NCBI RefSeq assembly: GCF_036226685.1
Contig: NZ_CP109009.1
Span: 4,464,001 to 4,528,000 of the forward strand
Direction: 5' to 3'
From: Streptomyces sp. NBC_00690
GTDB lineage: Bacteria > Actinomycetota > Actinomycetes > Streptomycetales > Streptomycetaceae
Length of the DNA stretch: 64,000 bases
The number at the start of each line of letters is the position of its first letter. Position 1 is the stretch's first letter. Shown piece by piece: positions 1 to 9,001 of the stretch. The notes below the pieces were generated by a model. It searched no databases, was not told where the DNA came from, and saw only the letters and a list, made by a program, of their open reading frames with translations. The translations under genes were made by a program, and so were the position numbers.

Positions 1-710
1 CGGCGTACGACCAGATCGTCACCCAACTCGCCAAGATGCACGCCCGGGCGCTCGGCAAGATCAAGATGCCCGTCGTCATCCGCATCCCCTACGGCGGTGG
101 CATCGGCGCGGTCGAGCACCACAGCGAGTCCCCCGAAGCCCTCTTCGCACACGTCGCCGGGCTCAAGGTGATCTCACCTTCCAACTCGTCCGACGCGTAC
201 TGGATGCTCCAGCAGGCCATCCAGAGCGACGACCCGGTCATCTTCTTCGAGCCCAAGCGGCGCTACTGGGACAAGAGCGAGGTCGACACCGAGGCCATCC
301 CCGGCCCCCTGCACACCGCACGGGTGGTCAAGGAGGGCTCGGACCTCACGCTGGCCGCGTACGGGCCGATGGTGAAGGTGTGTACGGAAGCCGCCGCCGC
401 GGCGGCCGAAGAGGGCAAGTCCCTTGAGGTGCTGGACCTGCGCTCGATGTCCCCGATCGACTTCGACACCATCCAGAAGTCGGTCGAGAAGACGGGCCGG
501 TTGGTCGTGGTGCACGAGGCCCCCGTCTTCTACGGCTCCGGCGCGGAGATCGCCGCCCGCATCACCGAGCGGTCCTTCTACCACCTGGAGTCCCCGGTGC
601 TGAGGGTCGGCGGGTTCCACTCGCCCTATCCCCCGGCCCGGCTGGAGGAGGAGTACCTCCCCGGGTTGGACCGGGTGCTGGACGCCGTAGACCGCTCGCT
701 CGCGTACTGA
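1..710 (+). CDS. bkdB: Branched-chain 2-oxoacid dehydrogenase E1 beta subunit, 5' end cut by window edge
   Basis: This is the beta subunit of the thiamine-diphosphate-dependent E1 component, which decarboxylates branched-chain 2-oxoacids. These feed acyl-CoA starters to fatty acid and polyketide synthesis. The reading frame is open from base 3, so about a third of the usual ~325-residue protein lies outside the window. Visible family features are the RIPYGGGIG stretch, GLKVISPSN and DPVIFFEPKRRYW, followed by a transketolase C-terminal domain. The E2 gene follows after 15 bp, so the two are co-transcribed. A pyruvate-specific E1 beta is less likely given the separate small alpha/beta organisation. 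The symbol follows Streptomyces bkd naming and its copy number is not decided here. Confidence 0.9.
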   Translation, partial: AYDQIVTQLAKMHARALGKIKMPVVIRIPYGGGIGAVEHHSESPEALFAHVAGLKVISPSNSSDAYWMLQQAIQSDDPVIFFEPKRRYWDKSEVDTEAIPGPLHTARVVKEGSDLTLAAYGPMVKVCTEAAAAAAEEGKSLEVLDLRSMSPIDFDTIQKSVEKTGRLVVVHEAPVFYGSGAEIAARITERSFYHLESPVLRVGGFHSPYPPARLEEEYLPGLDRVLDAVDRSLAY

Positions 711-725
711 AGGGGTGCCGAGAAC

Positions 726-2147
726 ATGACGCACGACACGACACTCCGCTACCGCGAGTTCAAGATGCCCGACGTGGGCGAGGGCCTGACCGAGGCCGAG
801 ATCCTCAAGTGGTTCGTCCAGCCCGGTGACACGGTCACGGACGGACAGGTCGTCTGCGAGGTGGAGACGGCGAAGGCCGCCGTCGAACTGCCGATCCCCT
901 ACGACGGGGTGGTGCACGAACTCCGCTTCCCGGAGGGGACGACCGTCGACGTCGGTCAGGTGATCATCTCGGTGGACGTCACCCCCGATGCGGCACCCGT
1001 CGAGTCCGCCACGGCGCCGACCGCCCCGGCCGTCGAACCGGAAGCGGACGAGAAGCCTCAGGGTCGACAGCCGGTGCTCGTGGGCTATGGGGTCGCCGAG
1101 AGTTCCACCAAGCGGCGTCCGCGCAAGGGTGCCCAGGTGCCCGAGCAGCCCACCGCGGCGATCCAGTCCGAGCTGAACGGCCGCAGCGCCGCTGCATCGC
1201 CCGAGCCCGTGGCTGCGCCTCCGGCAGCCTCTCCGGCGGCGGCCCGCCCGCTCGCCAAGCCCCCCGTGCGCAAGCTCGCCAAGGACCTCGGCGTCGATCT
1301 GGCGGCCGTCGTCGCCACCGGCCCCGACGGGGTCATCACCCGCGATGACGTCCACGCCGCGGTGACCGTGCCCGAATCGGTCAGCAGCAACTCGGAAGAG
1401 GGCAAGAAGACCGAGCCGCAGGCTCCCGCACCCGTGCAGATGGGTGCGCGGGAGACCCGCGTCCCGGTCAAGGGCGTCCGCAAGGCCACGGCGGCGGCGA
1501 TGGTGGGCAGCGCGTTCACCGCACCGCACGTCACCGAGTTCATCACGCTCGACGTGACGCGCACGATGAAGCTCGTCGGCGAATTGAAGGCCGATCCGGA
1601 CCTGGCCGGGCTCAGGGTCAACCCCCTGTTGCTGATCGCCAAGGCACTCCTGGTCGCGATCAAGCGGAACCCCGAGGTCAATGCCGCCTGGGACGAGGTG
1701 AACCAGGAGATCGTCCAGAAGCACTACGTCAATCTGGGCATCGCAGCGGCCACCCCGCGCGGTCTGCTCGTGCCCAACATCAAGGACGCGCACGAACTGA
1801 CCCTGCCCCAGCTCGCCCGCAGTCTGGGCGAGTTGGTGACCACCGCCAGGGAAGGCAAGACCTCCCCCGCGGCCATGCAGGGCGGCACGGTGACCATCAC
1901 CAACGTGGGTGTCTTCGGAGTGGACACCGGTACGCCGATCCTCAACCCGGGCGAATCGGCGATCCTCGCGGTCGGGGCCATCAAGCTCCAACCGTGGGTC
2001 CACAAGGGCAAGGTGAAGCCCCGCCAGGTCACCACCTTGGCCCTGTCCTTCGACCACCGCCTCGTCGACGGGGAACTCGGCTCGAAGGTGCTGGCGGACG
2101 TGGCGGCGGTCCTGGAGAACCCCCGTCGACTGATCACCTGGGCCTGA
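726..2147 (+). CDS. bkdC: Dihydrolipoamide acyltransferase (E2) of the branched-chain 2-oxoacid dehydrogenase complex
   Basis: The 473-residue E2 core subunit passes the acyl group from E1 to CoA through a swinging lipoyl arm. It has one N-terminal lipoyl domain (about residues 10-87) with the lipoylated lysine in EVETAKAAVE at K50. A long Ala/Pro-rich linker follows, then a peripheral subunit-binding domain near residues 178-212 (VRKLAKDLGVDLAAV). The catalytic acyltransferase domain carries the DHRLVDG signature, with catalytic H444 and D448 intact. It lies directly behind E1 beta in the same operon. No E3 gene follows, so dihydrolipoamide dehydrogenase must be encoded elsewhere. Confidence 0.93.
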   Translation: MTHDTTLRYREFKMPDVGEGLTEAEILKWFVQPGDTVTDGQVVCEVETAKAAVELPIPYDGVVHELRFPEGTTVDVGQVIISVDVTPDAAPVESATAPTAPAVEPEADEKPQGRQPVLVGYGVAESSTKRRPRKGAQVPEQPTAAIQSELNGRSAAASPEPVAAPPAASPAAARPLAKPPVRKLAKDLGVDLAAVVATGPDGVITRDDVHAAVTVPESVSSNSEEGKKTEPQAPAPVQMGARETRVPVKGVRKATAAAMVGSAFTAPHVTEFITLDVTRTMKLVGELKADPDLAGLRVNPLLLIAKALLVAIKRNPEVNAAWDEVNQEIVQKHYVNLGIAAATPRGLLVPNIKDAHELTLPQLARSLGELVTTAREGKTSPAAMQGGTVTITNVGVFGVDTGTPILNPGESAILAVGAIKLQPWVHKGKVKPRQVTTLALSFDHRLVDGELGSKVLADVAAVLENPRRLITWA

Positions 2148-2226
2148 GGGCCTCCGGAGATCGTCGGACATGTCCTGGCGCTGATCACCGGGGCCTGTGA
2201 AGCAGGGCCTTCGGGGCGACGAATAT

Positions 2227-2272
2227 GAAGCGGGGGTCCGTGGCACGGCACAGTGCCACGGACCCCCGCTTC
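2227..2272. terminator. Strong bidirectional terminator hairpin between convergent genes
   Basis: A perfect 20-bp inverted repeat (2227-2246 with 2253-2272) encloses a 6-nt loop. It sits between the bkd operon, which ends at 2147, and the convergent carboxypeptidase gene, which ends at 2300. It can therefore serve both directions. There is no clear U-tract, which is usual in Streptomyces. Confidence 0.9.
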
Positions 2273-2299
2273 AGTTGCTGCGTACTGCGGTTGACGTGC

Positions 2300-3274
2300 T
2301 CAGTCCCGCTGGGCGCCGACCGGCAGCGACCGGAGCTTCATGCTCTTGGCGGTCGACGAGCCGAAGCCGTAGTCCAGCAGCTTGCCGGCGTCCTTGAAGC
2401 GGGCGTCCACGCTGGATGCGCCCAGGATGACCCCGACGTACGTCTTGGAACCGCGGGTGGCCGCGAAGATCAGGCAGGGTCCTGCGACGCTGCCGGTACC
2501 GGTCTTCATGCCGACGGCGCCGCTGTAGGTGCCCAGCAGCTTGTTGGTGTTGTACCAGGTGTAGGTGCGGGTGCCACCCGTGCTGGTGGTCGCCTTGGTG
2601 ACGTACTTCTGCGCCTTCACGACCTCGCGGAAGGTCGCGCTGGAGAACGCATGCCGGGCGATCTTGGTCAGGTCGGACGGGGTGGTGTAGTTCCGCCCGC
2701 CCTGCGAGATGCCGTCGAACGAGTCGAAGTTGGTGTTCTTCAGACCCAGGGACTTGGCCTTCGCGTTCATCTTGCCGATGAACGACTTGGTCCGCGCGGC
2801 GGTGGTGGTCCCGGTGCCGAAGGTGTCGGCCAGCGCGTACGCGGCGTCACACCCGGACGGCAGCATCAGCCCCGACAGGAGCTGGCGGACCGTCACCTTG
2901 TCGCCGGTCTTGAGGTCGGCGGTGCTGCCCTTCTCCCGCGTCACGTAGTCGCGGTAGGTCTGCTTGACCGTCACCTTCTTGCTGAGGCTGACGCCCGGGA
3001 TGGTGAGGACCGTTATGGCGGTCGCCACCTTGGTCGTGCTCGCCATCTGACGGCGGGTGTCGTTGCCCTTGCCGTACAGCGCCTTGCCCGACGCCTGGTC
3101 CATCAGAAAGGCGCCCTTGGCGCTGACCGTCGGGACCGGGCGGGCCGCGGCCTGCGCCGGTGCGGCGAGTGGGGAGACGGTGAGCAGGAGACCACCGGAG
3201 ATGACAACCGTGGCGGCTCTGCGCACGCTCGTGTTGTTGAGTATCAAAGGAACGCTCCGAGTTCGCACATCCAT
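2300..3274 (-). CDS. Secreted D-alanyl-D-alanine carboxypeptidase (S11 family penicillin-binding protein)
   Basis: This is a serine peptidase that trims the terminal D-Ala of peptidoglycan stem peptides outside the membrane. It is 324 residues with an N-terminal signal peptide (hydrophobic about 19-45, APAQAAA cleavage region). The catalytic SxxK tetrad is STTK at 79-82 and KTG is at 257-259. The second motif reads SGC (140-142) where the family usually has SxN. There is no C-terminal anchor domain. The ATG at 3274 lacks a convincing ribosome site. A TTG at 3247 (residue 10) preceded by GGAG may be the real start. It is convergent with the bkd operon. Confidence 0.88.
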   Translation of the reverse strand: MDVRTRSVPLILNNTSVRRAATVVISGGLLLTVSPLAAPAQAAARPVPTVSAKGAFLMDQASGKALYGKGNDTRRQMASTTKVATAITVLTIPGVSLSKKVTVKQTYRDYVTREKGSTADLKTGDKVTVRQLLSGLMLPSGCDAAYALADTFGTGTTTAARTKSFIGKMNAKAKSLGLKNTNFDSFDGISQGGRNYTTPSDLTKIARHAFSSATFREVVKAQKYVTKATTSTGGTRTYTWYNTNKLLGTYSGAVGMKTGTGSVAGPCLIFAATRGSKTYVGVILGASSVDARFKDAGKLLDYGFGSSTAKSMKLRSLPVGAQRD

Positions 3275-3662
3275 CGAGAAGTCAGGACGGGGCGCCAGGA
3301 AGGATCGAGGGCCCCGGAGTGAGACACGCGAGAGTCAGGAAAGGATGTACGCGAATCAGGAGTATCTCGGGAGATTTTTGCGTCTCCCGGCCCACATCCG
3401 TGCCAAGGGGTCAGTCTTGGCATCAGGGCCGGCCCTGACTCGGCGGACCGCCCCATCTGCATCCGGGTGCCCCACTGACCACTCACACTCCAGCGGCCCG
3501 GTGGTTGGTTCCCCTGCACCGCATCGAACTGGAGTCGGTGCCCTCATCGCCCCGTGATAGCGGTTGGCCCGGGTGGCGGTGGCCCCGGATCGAGGTCGCC
3601 CGGGCGGTCCGGTCCTGCATGGTGGACGCCCGCTTCTGATGTACCTCTGTTGTATCTAAGCT
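3275..3662. other. Intergenic region between divergent carboxypeptidase and GntR genes
   Basis: About 390 bp hold no convincing gene; the short open frames lack codon bias and ribosome sites. A 7-bp-arm hairpin (CGGGAGA with TCTCCCG) around 3368-3390 and a CAGGGCCGGCCCTG palindrome near 3426-3439 are visible. Near 3652 a TATCTA box lies only about 8-15 nt before the regulator's start. This suggests a very short or absent leader for that gene. Confidence 0.5.
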
Positions 3663-3668
3663 GTGTGC

Positions 3669-4322
3669 ATGCCCGCCGCAGCTCCCGTCACCGCGCCCGC
3701 AGCCGAACGCGTCTACACCCATGTCAAGCAAGCCGTCCTCGACCGCCGCTACGAGGGCGGAACCCTCCTCACCGAGGGCGAACTCGCCGACGCCGTGGGG
3801 GTGTCACGCACCCCCGTGCGCGAGGCGCTGCTCAAGCTGGAGGTCGAAGGGCTGATCAAGCTCTACCCGAAGAAGGGCGCGCTGGTGCTCGCGGTGTCGG
3901 CACAGGAGATCGCCGATGTGGTGGAGACCCGGCTCCTGGTGGAGGAACACGCGGCCCGCAAGGCGGTGCCCGCGTCCCCGCGACTGCTGGACCGCCTTGC
4001 CGAGCTGCTGGAACAGCAGAAGCGCCAGGGCAAGGACGGAGACCTGGCCGCCGTCGCCGCCACCGACCGGGCCTTCCACGCGGAGATCGTCCGCAACGGC
4101 GGCAACGAGATCCTCTCCCGGCTCTACGACCAGCTACGAGACCGCCAGTTGCGAATGGGAGTCGCCGTGATGCACGCCCACCCCGACCGGATCGCGAAGA
4201 ACGTCACCGAGCACGGCGAGATCCTCGACGCCCTGCGCGCCGGTGACGCGGACCTCGCCGCCGAACTGGTGCACCGCCATGTGAGCTGGGTCAGGGCACT
4301 GGCTCGGGGTGAGGCCAGGTGA
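3669..4322 (+). CDS. GntR-family transcriptional regulator, FCD subfamily
   Basis: This is a 217-residue repressor-type regulator. The N-terminal winged helix includes LADAVGVSRTPVREALLKLEVEGLI, the hallmark GntR recognition helix. The C-terminal all-helical FCD ligand domain carries the metal or carboxylate pocket residues in ATDRAFHAEI and the terminal ELVHRHVSW histidines. FCD regulators usually bind small organic acids. The MFS transporter gene overlaps its stop codon (GTGA), so the pair is translationally coupled and the transporter is the likely regulatory target. The ATG at 3669 was preferred. A GTG two codons upstream (3663) is possible and would be close to leaderless. Confidence 0.88.
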   Translation: MPAAAPVTAPAAERVYTHVKQAVLDRRYEGGTLLTEGELADAVGVSRTPVREALLKLEVEGLIKLYPKKGALVLAVSAQEIADVVETRLLVEEHAARKAVPASPRLLDRLAELLEQQKRQGKDGDLAAVAATDRAFHAEIVRNGGNEILSRLYDQLRDRQLRMGVAVMHAHPDRIAKNVTEHGEILDALRAGDADLAAELVHRHVSWVRALARGEAR

Positions 4323-5617
4323 ACCGACCGGCCGCCCTACCGGGAGACCCGCCGGGCGGACGTCGTGCCGCGGCGATCTGGTCCATAGGCGTCGCCGTCT
4401 ACTTCGTCGCCGTCATCTTCCGTACCTCACTCGGGGTCGCCGGGCTCGACGCCGCCGACCGCTTCGACATCAATGCCTCCGCGCTCTCGACCTTCTCGAT
4501 CGTCCAACTCCTCGTCTATGCCGGCATGCAGATACCCGTCGGACTGATGGTCGACCGACTGGGCACCAAGAAGGTCCTGACCCTCGGGGCCGTCCTCTTC
4601 ACCCTGGGACAGCTGGGCTTCGCGCTCTCCCCCTCGTACGAGACCGCACTCGCCGCCCGCGCCCTGCTCGGCTGTGGGGACGCGATGACCTTCATCAGCG
4701 TGCTGCGGCTCGGCAGCCGCTGGTTCCCGGCCCGCCGCGGGCCGCTCATAGCGCAGGTCGCCGCGCTGTTCGGGATGGCCGGCAATCTGATCTCCACCTT
4801 GGTCATCGCACGACTGCTGCACGGTGTGGGCTGGACCACCACCTTCGCGGGCAGTGCGGTGGCCGGAGTGGTCGCGATCGCCCTGGTGCTGCTGTTCCTC
4901 AAGGACCACCCCCCGGGCCATGAACCCCCGCCGTCCCACCACCGCGGCGGCGCCTTCGTACGGAAGCAGATCACCCTGTCCTGGCGGGAACCCGGCACTC
5001 GGCTGGGCATGTGGGTGCACTTCACCACGCAGTTCCCCAGCATGGTCTTCATGCTGCTGTGGGGGATGCCCTTCCTGATCGAGGCACAGGGCCTCACCCG
5101 CGCGACGGCAGGCGCCCTGCTCACCCTGAACGTCCTGGTCAGCATGGTGATAGGACTGGTGTACGGGCAGGTCATCGCACGCCATCACGCGGCCCGGCTG
5201 CCACTCACCCTGGGCTCGATCGCCGCGACCGCGCTGATCTGGGCCATCACCCTCGCCTACCCCGGCGAACAGGCCCCGATGTGGCTCCTGGTCACCCTGT
5301 GCGTGGTGTTGGGCGCCGGTGGTCCGGCCTCGATGATCGGCTTCGACTTCGCCCGTCCGGCGAACCCGCCCCAGCGGCAGGGCACCGCATCGGGAATCGT
5401 CAACATGGGCGGCTTCACCGCCTCGATGACGACCCTGCTGGCGATCGGTCTCCTGCTCGACGCCACCGGCGGCAACTACCGGATCGCCTTCTCCTGCGTG
5501 TTCGTACTGGAGGCGCTGGGCATCGCCCAGATCCTGCGGTTGCGCAGACGTACGGCGCAACTGGAGCGCGAGAGGTTGGTGGCGAGCCGGGTGGAGGCGG
5601 TACACGTACCGGCGTGA
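4319..5617 (+). CDS. Major facilitator superfamily transporter
   Basis: The protein has 432 residues and about twelve predicted membrane segments. It carries the MFS loop 2-3 signature GLMVDRLGTKKVLTLG and a second-half repeat. The best match by eye is to the NNP/ACS-like MFS permeases with an early YFVAVIFRTSLGVAG helix. It starts at a GTG that overlaps the TGA of the upstream GntR/FCD regulator. It is therefore made with that regulator and probably moves the regulator's ligand. The substrate cannot be read from sequence; an organic acid is an inference from the FCD partner. No terminator hairpin is evident after it. Confidence 0.85.
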   Translation: MNRPAALPGDPPGGRRAAAIWSIGVAVYFVAVIFRTSLGVAGLDAADRFDINASALSTFSIVQLLVYAGMQIPVGLMVDRLGTKKVLTLGAVLFTLGQLGFALSPSYETALAARALLGCGDAMTFISVLRLGSRWFPARRGPLIAQVAALFGMAGNLISTLVIARLLHGVGWTTTFAGSAVAGVVAIALVLLFLKDHPPGHEPPPSHHRGGAFVRKQITLSWREPGTRLGMWVHFTTQFPSMVFMLLWGMPFLIEAQGLTRATAGALLTLNVLVSMVIGLVYGQVIARHHAARLPLTLGSIAATALIWAITLAYPGEQAPMWLLVTLCVVLGAGGPASMIGFDFARPANPPQRQGTASGIVNMGGFTASMTTLLAIGLLLDATGGNYRIAFSCVFVLEALGIAQILRLRRRTAQLERERLVASRVEAVHVPA

Positions 5618-5701
5618 GCGGACCGAGCTCCGGTGCACCGGCGGCCACCTACGAGCCCCACGGACACCGGCCCTACGTCACACGGCGGGCGGTACGAAGC
5701 C

Positions 5702-6526
5702 TCAGGGGGTGACGGCGAAGTGCCGCAGGATCGAGGCCCCCAACTCCTGGTCGCCGTCCACCTTGATCCGGTCGGCGACGGCCGCTGCCCGGACCCTGCC
5801 GCAGGCCAGTCGGTAGTACGTCTCCCAGTCCATCGCCAGGCTCACCAAGGGCCCGAGCGACGGCGAGCCGTCGACGGAACCGCGGCCGTCCGCGTTCACC
5901 CGGACCGTCCGCAGGAACTCCAGCGGCCCGTGCACATCGAGCACCATGGCCGAATTCGGCGGTGCGCCCGCGTCCTTGGCGACGACCTTCGCCAGGGCTT
6001 CCAACAGGTAGTCACGGGTGATGTGGGCGCCGGGGGAGTCGAGGTTGCCGGGCTGGTTCAGGGCGACCCGCAGGTCCTGCTCGTGCACCCAGGTGTCGAA
6101 GGCCCGCATCCGCATGGCCACTTCGAGGGTCTGCTCGGTGCCGAGGGGCGCGCGGACCATGGTGTTGGGCGCACGGTTCTCGTTGCGCAGCTGGCGCGCC
6201 CGCCGGATCATCGTGTACTCCAGCTCCGATGTCATCTCCGGAGCGGTGTGGTGCCGACGGACATCGACCTGCATCTCCATGTACCGGGCGAAGTCGCTCT
6301 GCACATGGTAAAGATCACGGGGGAGGGTGTGGATGGGCCGTGGATCGCCGAGCATCTCGGTCTCCATGCCGATGACATGGGAGACGACGTCGCGGATCGA
6401 CCAGGCAGGGCACGGGGTGGCGCGGTTCCACTCCCCCTCGACGAGCGGCTGCACCAGCTCGGCTATCGACTCGACGGCGTGGGTCCAGGCATCGGCGTAG
6501 GTCTGGAGGCTGGGATGGACGGTCAC
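5702..6526 (-). CDS. Maleylpyruvate isomerase-fold (mycothiol-dependent) family protein
   Basis: A 274-residue protein of the DinB-like four-helix fold found in actinobacterial mycothiol-dependent enzymes (TIGR03083 type). The N-terminal motif CPAWSIRDVVSHVIGMETEM contains the metal-binding histidine. Further histidines occur at WVHEQDLR and in the HHTAPEM segment. The C-terminal part resembles the SCP2-like MDMPI C-terminal domain (VRVNADGRGSVDGSPSLGPLVSLAMDWETYYRLACGR). The GTG at 6526 was chosen because the family begins with about this TYADAW segment. An upstream extension to 6730 would add residues unlike the family. It lies convergent to the MFS gene and its substrate is unknown. Confidence 0.78.
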   Translation of the reverse strand: MTVHPSLQTYADAWTHAVESIAELVQPLVEGEWNRATPCPAWSIRDVVSHVIGMETEMLGDPRPIHTLPRDLYHVQSDFARYMEMQVDVRRHHTAPEMTSELEYTMIRRARQLRNENRAPNTMVRAPLGTEQTLEVAMRMRAFDTWVHEQDLRVALNQPGNLDSPGAHITRDYLLEALAKVVAKDAGAPPNSAMVLDVHGPLEFLRTVRVNADGRGSVDGSPSLGPLVSLAMDWETYYRLACGRVRAAAVADRIKVDGDQELGASILRHFAVTP

Positions 6527-6894
6527 GGGACCCCTCGGCGGTTCTGCGTGGACGCGGGCTTGGCTGCTTACTGCTGGCGGCGGACGGCTTGGCTGCGTGG
6601 GAGGTTCGGCGATTAAGTTACGCTGCCGCGCGGCGCGTCGGCAGTGCTTTCCTATGACGATCGTAGGCCCGTGTCCGAAGGCCGAAAACCATGGCATCGC
6701 AGGTGGGGGCAGGCTGTCCCACCAGGTCACCTCATATCCGTACGAAATGACTGACGGCCCGTCGTGAGGGCGTACGGGGCGGGTTCACACCTCTTTCGGC
6801 CCGGCTGATACCGCTGCTTCGACGGTGTGGAAGTGGCCGGGTCCACACACCCGACGGGCAGCGTCCGATTCCTCCGGGATGGCACCCTTGAACC

Positions 6895-8718
6895 ATGAAC
6901 GATGCCGCCCCGGCGCCCACCCCCGCGCCCGCGCCCCGCCGACGTGCCCGTGTCCGTGCCCCCGAGCTGATCGGCAAGGGCGGCTGGCTGAACACCGGTG
7001 GCAAGGATCTGAAGCTTGCGGACTTTCGGGGCCGCATTCTGATCCTCGACTTCTGGACCTTCTGCTGCATCAACTGCCTCCACGTCCTGGACGAGCTGCG
7101 GGAGCTGGAGGAGAAGCACCGCGACACCGTAGTGATCGTCGGCGTCCACTCGCCGAAGTTCGTGCACGAGGCCGACCACCGGGCCGTGGTCGATGCCGTC
7201 GAGCGCTACCAGGTGCACCACCCCGTCCTCGACGACCCCGAGTTGGCGACCTGGAAGCAGTACGCCGTACGGGCCTGGCCCACCCTCGTCGTCATCGACC
7301 CGGAGGGGTACGTCGTCGCCCAGCACGCCGGTGAGGGACACGCCCACGCCATCGAGCGGCTCGTCGCGGAGTTGGAGACCGAGCACGCGGCCAAGGGCAC
7401 CCTGCGTCGCGGTGACGGGCCCTATGTGCCGCCCGAGCCCGTCGCCACCGATCTGCGCTTCCCCGGCAAGGCCGTCGTCCTGCCGTCCGGGAACTTCCTG
7501 GTCTCCGACACCACCCGGCACCAACTCGTCGAGCTGTCACCCGACGGCGAGTCCGTCGTACGGCGGATCGACGGCGGTGCGGATGGTGCGTTCAAGGAGC
7601 CGCAGGGCCTGGCGCCGCTGCCCGACGGCCGGATCGCGGTCGCCGACACCGTCAACCACTCCATCCGGGCGTACGACCCCGAGACCGGTGTGATCGAGAC
7701 GCTCGCCGGGACCGGGAAGCAGTGGTGGCAGGGGGCGCCCAGCGAGGGCCCCGCACGCGAGGTCGACCTCTCGTCGCCGTGGGACGTGGCCTGGTGGCAG
7801 GGGCGGCTGTGGATCGCGATGGCCGGAGTGCACCAGCTGTGGACCTATGACCCGGCCTCACAGACCGTGCGGCTCGCGGCCGGCACCACCAATGAGGGCC
7901 TGGTCGACGGGCCGGCCACCGAGGCGTGGTTCGCACAGCCCTCCGGTCTGGCCGCGACCGACGAGCGGCTGTGGATCGCCGACTCCGAGTCGTCGTCCCT
8001 GCGCTACATCGAAGCCGACGACCCCGCCCACACCGTGCGCACGGCCGTCGGTACGGGCCTCTTCGACTTCGGGCACCGCGACGGGGACGCCGAGCAGGCC
8101 CTGTTCCAGCATCCCCTGGGGGTGACCGCGCTGCCCGACGGTTCGGTCGCCGTGAGCGACACCTACAACCATGCGCTGCGCCGCTACGACCCCGCCACCG
8201 GCCAGGTCACCACCTTGGCCACGGATCTGCGGGAACCGTCGGACGCCGTGCTCGTCGGCGAGGACATCGTGGTCGTCGAGTCCGCCCGACACCGGTTGAC
8301 CCGGCTGCGGCTGCCCGATGAGGCGGTGCGGGTGGAGGCCGTGGCCCACCGCACCCAGCGCGCCGCGACCGAAGTGGCGGCGGGCGCGCTGCGCATCGAT
8401 GTGGTCTTCCAGGCGCCGGCCGGTCAGAAGCTGGACACCCGTTACGGGCCCTCGACCCGGCTGTTGGTCTCCTCCACGCCGCCCGAGTTGCTGCTGTCCG
8501 GCGCCGGCGCGGGCACGGACCTGTTCCGTGAGGTGGAGATCGATGCCGCGGTGGGCGAAGGGGTGCTGCACGTGTCGGCGATGGCCGCGTCCTGCGACGA
8601 CGATCCGGCGCAGGAGTACCCGGCCTGCCATGTGCACCAGCAGGACTGGGGGGTGCCGGTGCGGGTGAGCGCGGACGGTGTCTCCCGGCTGCCGCTCGTC
8701 CTCGCGGGTATGGACTGA
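6895..8718 (+). CDS. Thioredoxin-like/NHL-repeat fusion protein
   Basis: A 607-residue fusion. Residues about 30-165 form a TlpA/AhpC-type thioredoxin fold with the redox motif CINC (C58-C61) preceded by LDFWTF. Residues about 175-490 contain repeated NHL-type beta-propeller blades (PQGLAPLPDGRIAVADT, PLGVTALPDGSVAVSDT). A further domain of unclear fold ends the protein. No signal peptide is visible, so it is probably cytoplasmic. This resembles NHLRC2-type architecture. It stands alone, with a very strong hairpin immediately after the stop. The reductase partner or substrate is not predictable. Confidence 0.87.
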   Translation: MNDAAPAPTPAPAPRRRARVRAPELIGKGGWLNTGGKDLKLADFRGRILILDFWTFCCINCLHVLDELRELEEKHRDTVVIVGVHSPKFVHEADHRAVVDAVERYQVHHPVLDDPELATWKQYAVRAWPTLVVIDPEGYVVAQHAGEGHAHAIERLVAELETEHAAKGTLRRGDGPYVPPEPVATDLRFPGKAVVLPSGNFLVSDTTRHQLVELSPDGESVVRRIDGGADGAFKEPQGLAPLPDGRIAVADTVNHSIRAYDPETGVIETLAGTGKQWWQGAPSEGPAREVDLSSPWDVAWWQGRLWIAMAGVHQLWTYDPASQTVRLAAGTTNEGLVDGPATEAWFAQPSGLAATDERLWIADSESSSLRYIEADDPAHTVRTAVGTGLFDFGHRDGDAEQALFQHPLGVTALPDGSVAVSDTYNHALRRYDPATGQVTTLATDLREPSDAVLVGEDIVVVESARHRLTRLRLPDEAVRVEAVAHRTQRAATEVAAGALRIDVVFQAPAGQKLDTRYGPSTRLLVSSTPPELLLSGAGAGTDLFREVEIDAAVGEGVLHVSAMAASCDDDPAQEYPACHVHQQDWGVPVRVSADGVSRLPLVLAGMD

Positions 8719-8730
8719 CTGGTTTGGCAG

Positions 8731-8774
8731 CGATCCCGGGGCCCGGCCGTCATTGCGGCCGGGCCCCGGGATCG
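8731..8774. terminator. Terminator after the thioredoxin-NHL gene
   Basis: An 18-bp perfect stem (8731-8748 with 8757-8774) and an 8-nt loop lie 13 bp after the stop. It also lies between this gene and the small minus-strand gene ending at 8783, so it can end both transcripts. Confidence 0.92.
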
Positions 8775-8782
8775 GTGTTCGG

Positions 8783-8887
8783 TCACCCCGGGTCCCACTC
8801 CGGATCGCGTACGGCTGCTCCGTACACGGTGGCGGGCACGCGGGGGAAGGATCCTGAACCGGCAGTGGTGGCGTTGTTCCGTTTCAT
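8783..8887 (-). CDS. Small hypothetical peptide (34 residues)
   Basis: A 34-codon minus-strand frame beginning MKRNNATTAGSGSF and ending RDPEWDPG. An AAGGTGGGG purine run sits just upstream of its ATG. The codons follow the high-GC third-position pattern of the neighbours, and the frame ends neatly before the shared terminator. It has no cysteine, membrane segment or recognisable domain. It could be a genuine small Streptomyces protein of the kind usually missed by automatic callers; function unknown. The alternative is that it is upstream leader sequence of no coding value. Confidence 0.5.
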   Translation of the reverse strand: MKRNNATTAGSGSFPRVPATVYGAAVRDPEWDPG

Positions 8888-9001
8888 GGCCCCACCTTCA
8901 CGGACCGTCCGTTTCCCGCCTGTTTCCGGTCAGATCGCCGAAGGGCGGTCAGCGAGAGCGGGGCCCTGGCCGTGGGCGGGTGCCGCCCACGGCCACGCGG
9001 A

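Noticed and set aside
174-2246. A 690-codon open frame on the minus strand across the bkd genes
   Set aside because: It is antisense to two well-conserved genes, is Gly/Arg/Asp/His-rich, and has no domain; it is a high-GC shadow.
3244-3519. A 91-codon minus-strand frame upstream of the carboxypeptidase
   Set aside because: Poor codon bias, no ribosome site, and it covers the promoter region.
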